Part shown: piece after piece, positions 31,101-38,590 of the stretch
Position numbering within the stretch: the stretch's first letter is position 1
Layout: the number at the start of each line of letters is the position of its first letter
NCBI RefSeq assembly: GCF_009708005.2
Contig: NZ_CP052757.1
Location: 558,001 to 622,000 of the forward strand
Direction: 5' to 3'
DNA length: 64,000 nucleotides
Origin: Cellulosimicrobium protaetiae
Lineage (GTDB): Bacteria > Actinomycetota > Actinomycetes > Actinomycetales > Cellulomonadaceae
The notes under the pieces: generated by a model
Database searches by the model: none
What the model was told of the DNA's origin: nothing
What the model saw: the letters and a program-made list of their open reading frames with translations, nothing else
Program-made: the position numbers and the translations under genes

Positions 31101-33271
31101 CGCAGGCGCAGGAGGCGCTCGCGGACGAGGCCGCGACGAGCATCGCGCTGCGGTTCGCGGCCGACCGGCTCGGTGCCACGATCGACGCGCTCGACCTCAC
31201 GGGCGGCGGCTACCGCACGCTCGAGGCCGAGCAGTCCGAGGCGTGGTCGGGCGGGGAGCTGAAGAACGAGGCGAACAGCTCGTCCGGCAACCTCGGCGGC
31301 GTGCGCTCCGGGTCGTGGGTGCAGTACCGCGACATGACCTTCGAGACCGCCGCCGGGGACACCCCGCCGCGCTTCCTCACGGTCCGGTACGACACGAGCT
31401 TCGCCCCGACGGACACGCCGAGCACCGTGCGCGTGCACGCGGGCGACGTGAGCGGCCCCGTGGTCGCGACCGTCGACCTGAAGGGCACGAGCGGCTGGGG
31501 CAAGTACACCGAGGTGACGGCGGAGCTCGGCGACGTGCAGGCGCTCGTCGACGCGAAGGCCGTCACGTTCGAGCTCCTCGCGCCGTCGGGCCGGAGCTGG
31601 GTCGGCAACTTCGACTGGTTCCGGTTCAGCGCCGAGGACCCGGCCGCCCCGGGCCAGCCGGGCGAGTCCCCGACGGTGACGGTCGAGGCCGAGGACTGGA
31701 CCGCGAACTCCGGTCGCGGGCTCAAGAAGGAGTCCTCGACCTGGACGAGCGGGCCGGTGACGAACGTCGGCGGCACCGCGGACGGCGACTGGCTCGCCTA
31801 CGGCGAGGTCGACCTGGGTGAGCTCCCGCTCGGCGAGCTGTCGGTCCACTACGTCCACAACTCGAACCGCTCCGGGCGGAACTCGGCGCTGTCGGTGTAC
31901 CTCGACGCGTTCGACCCGGCGAACCCGGGCGATCCGTTCGCCACCGTGCCGCTGCCGACGACCGGGTCGAGCTGGACCTCGGACGGGACGGCGACCGTCG
32001 TCCTGCCCGAGACGGTGCAGGGGACGCACGAGGTGTTCGTGCGGCTGACGACCGAGGCGTACGCCGACCACCCGTACGTCGCGAACCTCGACAGCCTGAC
32101 GTTCGCACCGGGCGGCCCGACGTCGGTCGTCGTCGAGTCCGAGGCGTGGACGTCGAACTCCGGCCGCGGGCTGAAGAACGAGAGCTCGACGTGGACGAGC
32201 GGACCGGTGACGAACGTGGGCGGCACCGCGGACGGCGACTGGCTCGCGTACGGCGAGATCGACCTCGGCTCCGCCGCGCTCGACCAGCTCTCCGTCCACT
32301 ACGTGCACAACTCCAACCGGTCAGGTCGGAACTCGGCCCTGTCGGTGTACCTCGACGCGTTCGACCCGGCGAACCCGGGCGAGCCGTTCGTCAGCGTCCC
32401 GCTGGCCAGCACCGGGTCGAGCTGGACCACGGACGGGACCGCCGTCGTCGACCTGCCGAGCACGGTGCGTGGCAAGCACCAGGTGTGGGTGCGCCTCTCG
32501 ACCGAGGCGTACGCCGACCACCCGTACGTCGCGAACCTCGACAGCATGCGGTTCTTCACCGACGCGTACGACGTCGAGGCACCGACGACCGACACCGCCG
32601 CGCTCGCCGCGTCCGTCGAGGACGCGGAGGCGTTCGAGGCGGAGATCGACCGGTACGGCCGGATCGACGCGGGCGTCTTCACGCGCGAGCTCGCGGCTGC
32701 GCGGTCGCTCCTCACCGTCGACGGCGCCGGTCAGGCGCAGGTCGACGAGCGGGCGCGCCGTCTCGGGCTGGCGACCGACCAGCTCGTGCCCGCCGAGCGT
32801 CGTCGGCTCGAGAACACCGTGACGAGCGCGGAGGCCCTGACCGACGAGGGGTACAGCCCGGAGTCGTGGCAGGCGTTCCGCACGGCGCTCGCCGCGGCGA
32901 CCGAGACCCGGGACGACGCCGCGGCGTCGGACGAGGCGCTGCGCGACGCACGCCTCGCGCTCCAGGGGGCGATCGACGCCCTGGAGGAGCCGGCCGACGT
33001 CGAGCTCGTCGAGGTCACGCTCAGCCCGCGCTGCCTCGCCGGCAAGCCGTACGTCGCGGTCCGCGCGGTGAACGTCTCCGACGCCGCGGTGGACGTCGAG
33101 CTCGCCTCGGCGCTCGGGGCCAAGACGTTCACGAGCGTCGCGCCCGGGGCGAACGCCTACCAGTCGTTCGCGGCGCGCGGCGCGACCGGTGACCTCGTGG
33201 TCACCGTGACCGCCACCGGCCCGGACGGCGAGCAGACGGTCGAGCAGACGGTCACCGTGCCGACCTGCTGA
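28142..33271 (+). CDS. Secreted multidomain GH92 alpha-mannosidase
   Basis: 1709 residues from a GTG with AAGGAGAG 5 nt upstream and a Tat/Sec-like signal (cleavage near ANA-AE). The GH92 core is about residues 60-830, with DVFVGTEGDYGNDMP, GFTHTNLDG, FTYYDSWATWDDFR and the acidic motif PTMDNDAGTMST (Asp720, Asp722) that holds the catalytic base of calcium-dependent exo-alpha-mannosidases. C-terminal to it are an Ig-like domain, a three-helix FIVAR-like domain (about 955-1020), three CBM6-like modules (about 1023-1170, 1178-1323, 1326-1474; the last two nearly identical), two more FIVAR-like segments and a C-terminal module shared with the GH31 protein. Likely trims alpha-mannans. A LacI-like palindrome lies in the first codons. 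GH92 linkage specificity cannot be set from sequence. Confidence 0.88.
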   Translation: MARPSAARLDSAVGRRGASPTSDPHPRRGGRSRLVGALAGALTAALAVGVLPPAAAVAAPAANAAESDLASLVDVFVGTEGDYGNDMPAAQAPNGLAKVNPRTTPGRNNTGYDYAQSKISGFTHTNLDGVGGSGGGGDILVVPTAGSYTARPGTGTYAHTFSHDDEQAGPGFYSVGLGNVAGKDGAIAAAPGTIEAEVAATTRSGVHRYAFPEGSTPSLVVDLETNNTSRRSSSVEVETRADGTVELSGQVTGYFYNAAYTLYYTARTLQPATVQTWGDDDKLVDATAQDGVDTGAILTFDPADAGDVGLQVTLSPVSVEQARVDQQVELGELSFDEIRDRTRAEWNATLGRVAIDASTATDPTGELQKLFYTHLYRMFAMPMNATSTSGTYRGVDGAVHAAQGFTYYDSWATWDDFRKFSVIAYIDPALYRDMVQSLVYLFADAEATGTGSGLGGFVHSVPTVRWERSSVVVADAIAKGFDGFDRLDEAYPALKRLVGQYSADELQRGYVAGNPGASVQRGYDQYGLSVIADELGMTDEAQTMREQASWPIEKLTKPGAWTAADGTQVGLLTPRAADGSWQTADYAKFEAASLYQGTLWQYHWYDAYDMDALVEAMGGTEAARLAMRHMFGEHAPDDGKAMLHSNANEIDLQAPYLFNYTGEPSLTQKWTRAIYTKETWNRYIATGSSSAVPSGGGEFTPPVKTKVYQLDPRGMLPTMDNDAGTMSTMFVAAAVGLFPVTAGSSEFQIGSPFFDATTITYDDGSAFTVTADGVSEDAFYVQSATLDGAPFGNTWVDYQTVIGGADLAFRMGEQPSDWGTDTEPAFSMSTATDEPAAGPRVSADPTTVQTGDGGALDATVTLTLDGARFAASAGTDLVASGAASVVGLPDGVTAAVTVASPTALTVSLTGTASADARFYVHLGDGALADGVAASSLRGQGVSVLSPLRLSVASAERDALVGLVDDAVLVRHGNYSSVTFDRFSTALAQAQEALADEAATSIALRFAADRLGATIDALDLTGGGYRTLEAEQSEAWSGGELKNEANSSSGNLGGVRSGSWVQYRDMTFETAAGDTPPRFLTVRYDTSFAPTDTPSTVRVHAGDVSGPVVATVDLKGTSGWGKYTEVTAELGDVQALVDAKAVTFELLAPSGRSWVGNFDWFRFSAEDPAAPGQPGESPTVTVEAEDWTANSGRGLKKESSTWTSGPVTNVGGTADGDWLAYGEVDLGELPLGELSVHYVHNSNRSGRNSALSVYLDAFDPANPGDPFATVPLPTTGSSWTSDGTATVVLPETVQGTHEVFVRLTTEAYADHPYVANLDSLTFAPGGPTSVVVESEAWTSNSGRGLKNESSTWTSGPVTNVGGTADGDWLAYGEIDLGSAALDQLSVHYVHNSNRSGRNSALSVYLDAFDPANPGEPFVSVPLASTGSSWTTDGTAVVDLPSTVRGKHQVWVRLSTEAYADHPYVANLDSMRFFTDAYDVEAPTTDTAALAASVEDAEAFEAEIDRYGRIDAGVFTRELAAARSLLTVDGAGQAQVDERARRLGLATDQLVPAERRRLENTVTSAEALTDEGYSPESWQAFRTALAAATETRDDAAASDEALRDARLALQGAIDALEEPADVELVEVTLSPRCLAGKPYVAVRAVNVSDAAVDVELASALGAKTFTSVAPGANAYQSFAARGATGDLVVTVTATGPDGEQTVEQTVTVPTC
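28169..28180. promoter_or_regulatory. LacI-family-like operator inside the GH92 5' end
   Basis: GACAGCGCTGTC is a perfect 12-bp palindrome with the central CG step typical of LacI/GalR operators. It starts 27 bp downstream of the GTG at 28142. If functional it would block elongation or, with the promoter upstream, act as a roadblock. No LacI gene is in the window. Confidence 0.45.
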
Positions 33272-33282
33272 CCCGCACCCGA

Positions 33283-33321
33283 CGTGCCCGCGTCACAGTC
33301 TCGCGCCGTGACGCGGGCACG
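33283..33321 (+). terminator. Hairpin terminator after GH92
   Basis: CGTGCCCGCGTCAC (33283-33296) pairs perfectly over 14 bp with 33308-33321 around an 11-nt loop, 11 nt after the stop. No U-tract. Confidence 0.8.
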
Positions 33322-33408
33322 GTCGTCTCTCGGGACGGGAGGGTTCGGGAGTGCGGGAGAATGCGCGGAGGTCGGCCCCGGTCGAGGGCCGGGACGGGGA
33401 GGCGTGCG

Positions 33409-34047
33409 ATGGCGGTCGAGGCGCAGAGGCGTCTGGTGACGGTGCTGGCGCGGGAGCTGGCGGCGGCACAGACCGAGCCCTGGGACGAGCTGTCGTACCG
33501 CGCGTTCGTCGTGGCCGACCGGACGCAGGAGCACGTGTCGGTCGTCGGCGGATGGCCGCCGCCCCCCGCGCAGAAGCCGACCTCCCCGGCGTTCGCGGAG
33601 GCGCTCGCCGAGCTGCGGGCCGTCACCGCGCCGACCGGTCTGGGTGCCTGGTTCACGATCTCGCTGACGGTCCGCGCCGACGGCGAGGTCGACGCGTCGT
33701 ACGACTTCGACACCGAACCCGGCTTCCTGCCCCCGGCCGGGCCCGCCGACTACGCCCGCGACCTGGAGCGGTTCCCGCGGTCGGTCGAGACGCAGCCGCC
33801 CTGGCTGCGCGAGCGGCTCTCGTGGGCGCGGCTCACGCCGGAGCAGAGGGCGCGCGCCGAGGCCGGGGTGGGTGCGCTCCAGCCGTACCCGCCGTTCGGC
33901 GGGAGCCGGCCGCTGTTCACCGTGACGGTGACGCCGGACGACGACGTCGTCGACGTCCTCGACCACGCGTCCGGCCGACGGGTGCTCGTCGACCGGGACG
34001 GCACCGTCCGGCTCGTCGCGCCGGACCCCTCGGCCCGCCCGCGCTGA
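33409..34047 (+). CDS. Hypothetical protein resembling YezG/DUF600 immunity proteins
   Basis: 212 residues from an ATG at 33409 with GGGGAGG upstream. It has no signal peptide or membrane helix. The order WFTISLTVRADGEVDASYDFD followed by ADYARDLERFPR and PPWLRERL resembles the YezG-like (DUF600) immunity fold of polymorphic-toxin systems, in which an Asp/Glu-rich strand is followed by a YxxDLxxFPR and P-W-L motif. No toxin gene lies next to it, so it may be an orphan immunity gene or an unrelated small soluble protein. It is followed closely by the convergent DNA ligase. Confidence 0.55.
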   Translation: MAVEAQRRLVTVLARELAAAQTEPWDELSYRAFVVADRTQEHVSVVGGWPPPPAQKPTSPAFAEALAELRAVTAPTGLGAWFTISLTVRADGEVDASYDFDTEPGFLPPAGPADYARDLERFPRSVETQPPWLRERLSWARLTPEQRARAEAGVGALQPYPPFGGSRPLFTVTVTPDDDVVDVLDHASGRRVLVDRDGTVRLVAPDPSARPR

Positions 34048-34054
34048 CCGCGCC

Positions 34055-35716
34055 CTACCGCGCGAGCGCGCGCACGGCGTCGATCGTGTCGGCCTCGGCG
34101 GCGGTCTTGTCGTCGCGGTAGCGCAGCACGCGCGCGAACCGGAGCGCGAGGCCGCCGGGATAGCGGGTGGAGCGCTGGAGCCCGTCGAACGCGATCTCGA
34201 CGACCTGCTCGGGCCGCACGTGCACGACGTACCCGTCGTCAGAGGTCTCGAGCTCGCGGAACCGGCGGGTCTGCCACTCCAGCATCTCGTCCGTCATGCC
34301 CTTGAACGTCTTGCCGAGCATGACGAACCCGCCGTCGGGGTCGCGCGCGCCGAGCCAGATGTTCGAGAGCCACCCCCGGCGCCGGCCCGAGCCCTGCTCG
34401 ACAGCGAGCACGACGAGGTCGAGCGTGTGCCGCGGCTTGACCTTGACCCAGCCCGCGCCGCGCCGCCCGGCCGCGTAGGGGGTGTCGAGCGACTTCACGA
34501 CGACGCCCTCCTGCCCCTCGGCCACGGCGCCCTCGAAGAACGCGGCTGCGGCGTCGGCGTCGTCGGTGACGAGGCGCCGGACGGCGTGCGTCCCGGCCAC
34601 ATCGTCGAGCACCGCGAGCCGCTCGCGCAGCGGCTCGTCCAGCAGGTCGCGCCCGTCGACGTGCAGCACGTCGAAGAAGAACGGCGACAGCTCGAGCGAG
34701 GCCGCGAGCTCGGCCTCCTCGGCGGCGCTGCGCTCGCCCTGGGTCGCGGAGCGGGCGGCGGTCTCCTGGAACGGGCGCGGGACGCCGTCGGGCCCGACGA
34801 CGAGCGCCTCGCCGTCGAGCACGAGGGTCCGGGCCGGGAGGGCCCGGGCCGCGGCGACGATCTCCGGGACGCGCTCGGTGATGTCGTCGAGCGAGCGCGT
34901 GAACACGCGCACGTCGTCCCCGTCGCGGTGCACCTGGATGCGGATCCCGTCGAGCTTCACGTCCACGGCCACGGCGGTGCCCGACGGCGGGTGGTCGCCC
35001 GCGTCGTCGTCGCTGCCCGTCGCCGGGCCGGCGCCCAGCTTCTCGAGCGCGGCGCCGACGTCGGGCGCGGACTGCGCGAGCATCGGCCGGACGGGCCGGC
35101 CGACCGTGAGCCGGAGCGTCGCGAGGGCCTCGGTCGCGGCCTCGGGGCTCCCGGCCGTGAGCGCGGCGCGCGCGACCGGTCCCGTCGCTCCCGCGAGCAT
35201 GACCGCACGCCGCACCGCGTCGGCGGGTACCCCGGCGGCCTCAGCGACGGCGTCGACCACGACCGAGTCCAGCGCGCCCTGCCGCAGCTCGCCCGAGACG
35301 AGCCCCGCGAGGAGCGACTGCTCGCGCGCCGTCGCGGCACCGAACAGCGCGCTGGCCTCGGCCTGGCGGGCCGTCGCCGAGCCGGGGCCGGAGAGGTCGG
35401 CCATGCGCGCGAACGCCGCGTCGACGGTGGTCAGCGTGAGGCTCGGCTCCTCGGCCGGGGTGGGCAGGTCACGCAGCGACCGCCACCCGAGTCCCGTACG
35501 GCGCTGGCGCAGCTCGCCCGCGAGGTACGCGACGGCGATCTCGACCTCGTCGCGCCTGCCTCCGTCGCCGCCGTCGTCGGTGTCGTCAGCGGTGCCGACC
35601 GAGCCTGCGTCGTCCGCGACGCGGCGCAGCAGGTCCGCGATGGCCGCGCGCTTGGCGAGGCGCGAGCGCGTGGCGGCGACGGCGTCGGACGTGGCGGCGA
35701 CCTCGGCGAGCAGCAT
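34055..35716 (-). CDS. ATP-dependent DNA ligase (LigB type)
   Basis: 553 residues. The adenylation Lys254 is in [15 protein letters not shown] (motif I KxDG); motif IIIa TLVLDGEAL, motif [17 protein letters not shown] and motif V WVKVKPRH are all present, as in the mycobacterial LigB/archaeal-type ligases. The N-terminal 200 residues form the helical DNA-binding domain ([23 protein letters not shown]) and the C-terminal OB-fold domain follows. It would seal nicks with ATP, with an N-terminal domain suited to repair or replication backup. The Asp/Gly-rich insertion near residues 45-55 and the one near 232-246 are probably flexible. Genes around are not DNA repair. Confidence 0.9.
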   Translation of the reverse strand: MLLAEVAATSDAVAATRSRLAKRAAIADLLRRVADDAGSVGTADDTDDGGDGGRRDEVEIAVAYLAGELRQRRTGLGWRSLRDLPTPAEEPSLTLTTVDAAFARMADLSGPGSATARQAEASALFGAATAREQSLLAGLVSGELRQGALDSVVVDAVAEAAGVPADAVRRAVMLAGATGPVARAALTAGSPEAATEALATLRLTVGRPVRPMLAQSAPDVGAALEKLGAGPATGSDDDAGDHPPSGTAVAVDVKLDGIRIQVHRDGDDVRVFTRSLDDITERVPEIVAAARALPARTLVLDGEALVVGPDGVPRPFQETAARSATQGERSAAEEAELAASLELSPFFFDVLHVDGRDLLDEPLRERLAVLDDVAGTHAVRRLVTDDADAAAAFFEGAVAEGQEGVVVKSLDTPYAAGRRGAGWVKVKPRHTLDLVVLAVEQGSGRRRGWLSNIWLGARDPDGGFVMLGKTFKGMTDEMLEWQTRRFRELETSDDGYVVHVRPEQVVEIAFDGLQRSTRYPGGLALRFARVLRYRDDKTAAEADTIDAVRALAR

Positions 35717-35805
35717 GCTCCATCCTCACGCCGACCACCCACGTTCGCCCCCGCTCCCTCCGGTGCCGACCCGGGGTCTCGCGCGAGATCCTGCCCCGCA
35801 CGGCG

Positions 35806-35892
35806 TCGAGCCCGGCGTTGCGTGGCACATCGGGTGGCCGGTTACGCGCAACCCCGGGCTCGGCGGCGACGTGTGGCCATGAACCCCGGGCT
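35806..35892. repeat. REP-like palindrome, family 1 (copy 1)
   Basis: Left arm TCGAGCCCGGCGTTGCG (35806-35822) and right arm CGCAACCCCGGGCTCGG (35847-35863) are complementary at 15 of 17 positions around a 24-nt spacer. A partial third copy, AACCCCGGGCTGG, begins at 35882. It lies between the ligase start and the CDF gene end. The core CCGAGCCCGGGGTTG recurs at 37369-37455. Confidence 0.6.
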
Positions 35893-35919
35893 GGGGCCCG
35901 GCCGGGGCGGGCGGGCCGG

Positions 35920-36921
35920 TCAGCGGGCGGGTGCCACCACGACGTCGACCGTCCCGACCGACGGCAGTGCACGCCGCAGCGCCGTGTCGGCCGCGGCGGT
36001 GACCTGGTCGGCTGCGGCGACCGGCGTTTCGGGCGGCACGAGGACGCGCGCCTGGACGGCCAGGCGGTGGCCCGACCAGCGCAGCCGGACGTCGTCCACA
36101 CCTTCCAGCCCGTCCACACCGTCGAGCGCGTGGCGCGCCCGGTCCGTGAGCTCCGGGTCGACGCCGTCGAGGAGCCGGCGCCCGACGTCGCGCGCGGTGC
36201 CCCACAGGAGCACGAGGATCGCGACGGTGATGAGCAGCCCGACGAGCGGGTCCGCGAGGGGGAGGCCCGCGAGGACGCCGAGCGCGCCGATCACGACCGC
36301 GAGCGAGGTGAAGCCGTCGGTGCGCGCGTGCACGCCGTCCGCGACGAGCGCGGCCGAGCCGATGCGGCGCCCGACGCGGATCCGGTACACGGCGACCGCC
36401 TCGTTGCCCGCGAAGCCGACGATCCCCGCCGCGATCACCCAGCCCAGGTTGTCCACAGGCTGGGGATCCGCGAGGCGCCGCACCGACTCGACGCCGGCCA
36501 CGACCGCCGAGAGGGCGATCATCGCGACGATGAACAGGCCCGCGAGGTCCTCGGCCCGGCCGTAGCCGTGCGTGTACCGGCGCGTCGCCGCGCGGCGTCC
36601 GAGCACGAACGCGATCCACAGCGGCACGGCCGTGAGCGCGTCGGAGAGGTTGTGGACGGTGTCCGCGAGCAGGGCGACGGACCCGCTGACCGCGACGATG
36701 CCGAGCTGCGCGAGCGCCGTCGCGCCGAGCACGACGAGGGACACCTTGACCGCCCGGATGCCCTGGCCGCTCGCGACGAGCTCGTCGTCGATGGAGTCGG
36801 CCGCGTCGTGCGAGTGCGGCACGAACACCTCGTGCAGCCAGCCGCGCAGCCCGGGCGGGTGAGGATGGTCGTGGTCGTGGTCGTGGTCGTGACCGACCGC
36901 GGCCGGTCGGGTCGTGCTCAC
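35920..36921 (-). CDS. CDF-family divalent metal efflux protein
   Basis: 333 residues from a GTG at 36921 that overlaps the ArsR stop by 4 bp. It starts with a His/Asp-rich tail (GHDHDHDHDHPHPPG) able to capture zinc, then six helices. TM2 has LLADTVHNLSDALTAV with the HxxxD transport site, and TM5 has LVADGVHARTDGFTSLAVV with the second HxxxD site. A cytosolic ferredoxin-like domain follows. CDF proteins exchange Zn2+ or Cd2+ for protons. Co-expression with the ArsR sensor makes zinc/cadmium resistance the likely job. Palindromic repeats flank the operon. Confidence 0.88.
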   Translation of the reverse strand: MSTTRPAAVGHDHDHDHDHPHPPGLRGWLHEVFVPHSHDAADSIDDELVASGQGIRAVKVSLVVLGATALAQLGIVAVSGSVALLADTVHNLSDALTAVPLWIAFVLGRRAATRRYTHGYGRAEDLAGLFIVAMIALSAVVAGVESVRRLADPQPVDNLGWVIAAGIVGFAGNEAVAVYRIRVGRRIGSAALVADGVHARTDGFTSLAVVIGALGVLAGLPLADPLVGLLITVAILVLLWGTARDVGRRLLDGVDPELTDRARHALDGVDGLEGVDDVRLRWSGHRLAVQARVLVPPETPVAAADQVTAAADTALRRALPSVGTVDVVVAPAR

Positions 36922-37331
36922 CGCTGCACCTCGGCGTCCGCGACGGCCCCGGGGGTGGGGGAGGACCCGTCGAGCACGTGCGCGTCGTCGGCGTGGTGCG
37001 CGGGGTGGTCGTCGACGGCGTGCTGCGCCTGGAACACCGCCTGGGTCACGAGAGTGCGCGCGTGCTCGTCGACGAGCGAGTAGAAGACGCGGTTGCCCTC
37101 CTGGCGGGCGCGGACGATGCGGCCCCACCGCAGCTTGGCGAGGTGCTGCGACACCGCCGTCGGGGACTTGCCGACGATCTCCGCGAGCGCGTTGACCGGC
37201 AGCTCGGTGTCGCGCAGGGCGAGGACGATCCGGACCCGTGTCGCGTCCGCGAGCAGCGAGAACACCTCCGCCGCGAGCTCGACGTACTGGCTGTCCACCC
37301 CGAATGTGCAAGCCTTCGCATCTTCACGCAT
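36918..37331 (-). CDS. ArsR/SmtB-family metal sensor repressor
   Basis: 137 residues. The winged HTH is FSLLADATRVRIVLALRDTELPVNALAEIVGKSPTAVSQHLAKLRWGRIV. The C-terminal helix has DEHARTLVTQAVFQAQHAVDDHPAHH: the Asp-x-His pair and the His 14 positions later match three of the four alpha5 zinc ligands of SmtB/CzrA, while the fourth position is Gln; the tail adds more His. This fits a Zn/Cd/Ni-type sensor that leaves DNA on metal binding. It overlaps the CDF gene, forming a resistance operon. The start at 37331 lies at the edge of an A/T-rich patch near 37330-37345, the likely promoter. Confidence 0.87.
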   Translation of the reverse strand: MREDAKACTFGVDSQYVELAAEVFSLLADATRVRIVLALRDTELPVNALAEIVGKSPTAVSQHLAKLRWGRIVRARQEGNRVFYSLVDEHARTLVTQAVFQAQHAVDDHPAHHADDAHVLDGSSPTPGAVADAEVQR

Positions 37332-37368
37332 ACGCAGATACTAATGGAACCCGCACCGCCGGCCGCTG

Positions 37369-37455
37369 CCGAACCCGGGGTTTGTCTCATCGACGCCGCG
37401 AACCCGGCCATAGACCTGGGTTCGGCGACCTGGCGGGCGACAACCCCGGGCTCGG
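37369..37455. repeat. REP-like palindrome, family 1 (copy 2)
   Basis: Outer arms CCGAACCCGGGGTTTGTC (37369-37386) and GACAACCCCGGGCTCGG (37439-37455) are complementary with one mismatch and one bulge. An inner pair CGAACCC (37399-37405)/GGGTTCG (37418-37424) gives a nested, bipartite structure. The right arm shares AACCCCGGGCTCGGCGG with copy 1 at 35850. It lies between the two divergent metal operons. Confidence 0.6.
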
Positions 37456-37520
37456 CGGTTCCCGTGGTGCGCGGGGATACATCCTTTTGTGAATACACGA
37501 GTTCCTGTACTGTCGAGCGC

Positions 37521-37856
37521 ATGGTCGAGACGGTCACGCTCACCCACACCGCGGCGCTCGCGCGGCTGGGGCACGCCCTGTCGGACGAGACGCGCACGCG
37601 CGTCCTCCTCGCGCTGCGGGAGGCGCCCGCCTACCCGTCCGACCTCGCTGACGCGCTCGGCGTCTCGCGCCAGGTGATGTCGAACCAGCTCGCGTGCCTG
37701 CGCGGGTGCGGGCTCGTCGAGGCGATCCCCGACGGCCGTCGCACCTGGTACCGCCTGGCCGACCCCCACCTGGCCCCCGCCCTCGACGACCTGCTGCGGC
37801 TCGTCGTCCAGGTCGACCCCACGTGCTGCGGCCCCGACGGGTGCACGTGCTCATGA
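37521..37856 (+). CDS. CmtR-like ArsR-family Cd/Pb sensor
   Basis: 111 residues. The winged HTH SRQVMSNQLACLRGCGLVEAIPDGRRTWYRL has Cys59 and Cys63 in the recognition helix region (ACLRGC), and the C-terminal tail has TCCGPDGCTCS. Cys57, Cys61 and Cys102 are the cadmium/lead ligands of mycobacterial CmtR, and here Cys59, Cys63 and Cys102/103 take these places. It should release DNA on Cd(II) or Pb(II). The upstream region is A/T-rich (ATCCTTTTGTGAATACACG near 37480), unusual for this genome, and probably carries promoter and operator. It overlaps the transporter gene by 4 bp. Confidence 0.88.
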   Translation: MVETVTLTHTAALARLGHALSDETRTRVLLALREAPAYPSDLADALGVSRQVMSNQLACLRGCGLVEAIPDGRRTWYRLADPHLAPALDDLLRLVVQVDPTCCGPDGCTCS

Positions 37857-38590
37857 CGTCGGTCCCGCTCGACCGCACGCGGCCCGGACCCGCTGCCCCG
37901 AACGCCGCGCGTCGTGACCTCCTCGAGCGCCGCGTGCGCTGGGTCGTCGCGGCGACGATCACCTGGAACGTCGTGGAGGCGGTGGTCGCGATCACCGCGG
38001 GCCGCGTCGCGTCGTCGGCCGCGCTCGTCGGGTTCGGGCTCGACTCGGTCGTCGAGGTCCTGTCCGCCGCCGCGGTGGCCTGGCAGTTCGCCGCGCCCGA
38101 CCCGCACCGGCGCGAGCGGGCCGCGCTGCGCGTCATCGCGGTCTCGTTCTTCGGGCTCGCGGCCTTCGTGTCCGTCGACGCCGTCCGGTCGCTGCTCGGC
38201 GCGGCCGAGCCCGAGCACTCCGTCGTGGGCATCTGGCTCGCCGCCGTGAGCCTCGCCGTCATGCCGTTCCTGTCCTGGTTCGAGCGCCGCACGGGCCGCG
38301 AGCTCGGGTCGGCGTCCGCCGTCGCGGACTCGAGGCAGACGCTCCTGTGCACGTACCTGTCCGCGGTGCTGCTGGTCGGGCTCGTGCTCAACGCGACGCT
38401 CGGGTGGTCCTGGGCTGACCCGCTCGCCGCGCTCGTCATCGCGGCCGTCGCCGTCAAGGAGGGCGTGGAGGCGTGGCGCGGGGACGCGTGCTGCGTACCC
38501 GTCGCGGTACCGCACGACGCGCACGAGCCCCACAAGGTGCGCCCGGCACGGCCCGCCGGGCGCGCAGGTCAGTCGTGCGACTGCTGCTGA
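37853..38590 (+). CDS. CDF-like cation efflux protein with Cys/His-rich tail
   Basis: 245 residues from the ATG overlapping the sensor stop. Five to six helices: ITWNVVEAVVAITAGRVASSAALVGFGLDSVVEVLSA holds the D-x3-E/E type transport site (FGLDSVVE), and ADSRQTLLCTYLSAVLLVGL holds the second site. The C-terminus is not the usual ferredoxin-like domain but a short tail with DACCVPVAVPHDAHEP and SCDCC, likely soft-metal ligands. Pairing with a CmtR-like sensor indicates cadmium or lead export. Its last 22 bp overlap the 3' end of the convergent FUSC-like gene. Confidence 0.82.
   Translation: MTSVPLDRTRPGPAAPNAARRDLLERRVRWVVAATITWNVVEAVVAITAGRVASSAALVGFGLDSVVEVLSAAAVAWQFAAPDPHRRERAALRVIAVSFFGLAAFVSVDAVRSLLGAAEPEHSVVGIWLAAVSLAVMPFLSWFERRTGRELGSASAVADSRQTLLCTYLSAVLLVGLVLNATLGWSWADPLAALVIAAVAVKEGVEAWRGDACCVPVAVPHDAHEPHKVRPARPAGRAGQSCDCC

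Noticed and set aside
26975-32308. Very long minus-strand frame (1777 residues) through GH92
   Set aside because: Only its last 298 residues are coding (DUF4397); the rest is antisense of GH92 with Arg/Val-rich filler.
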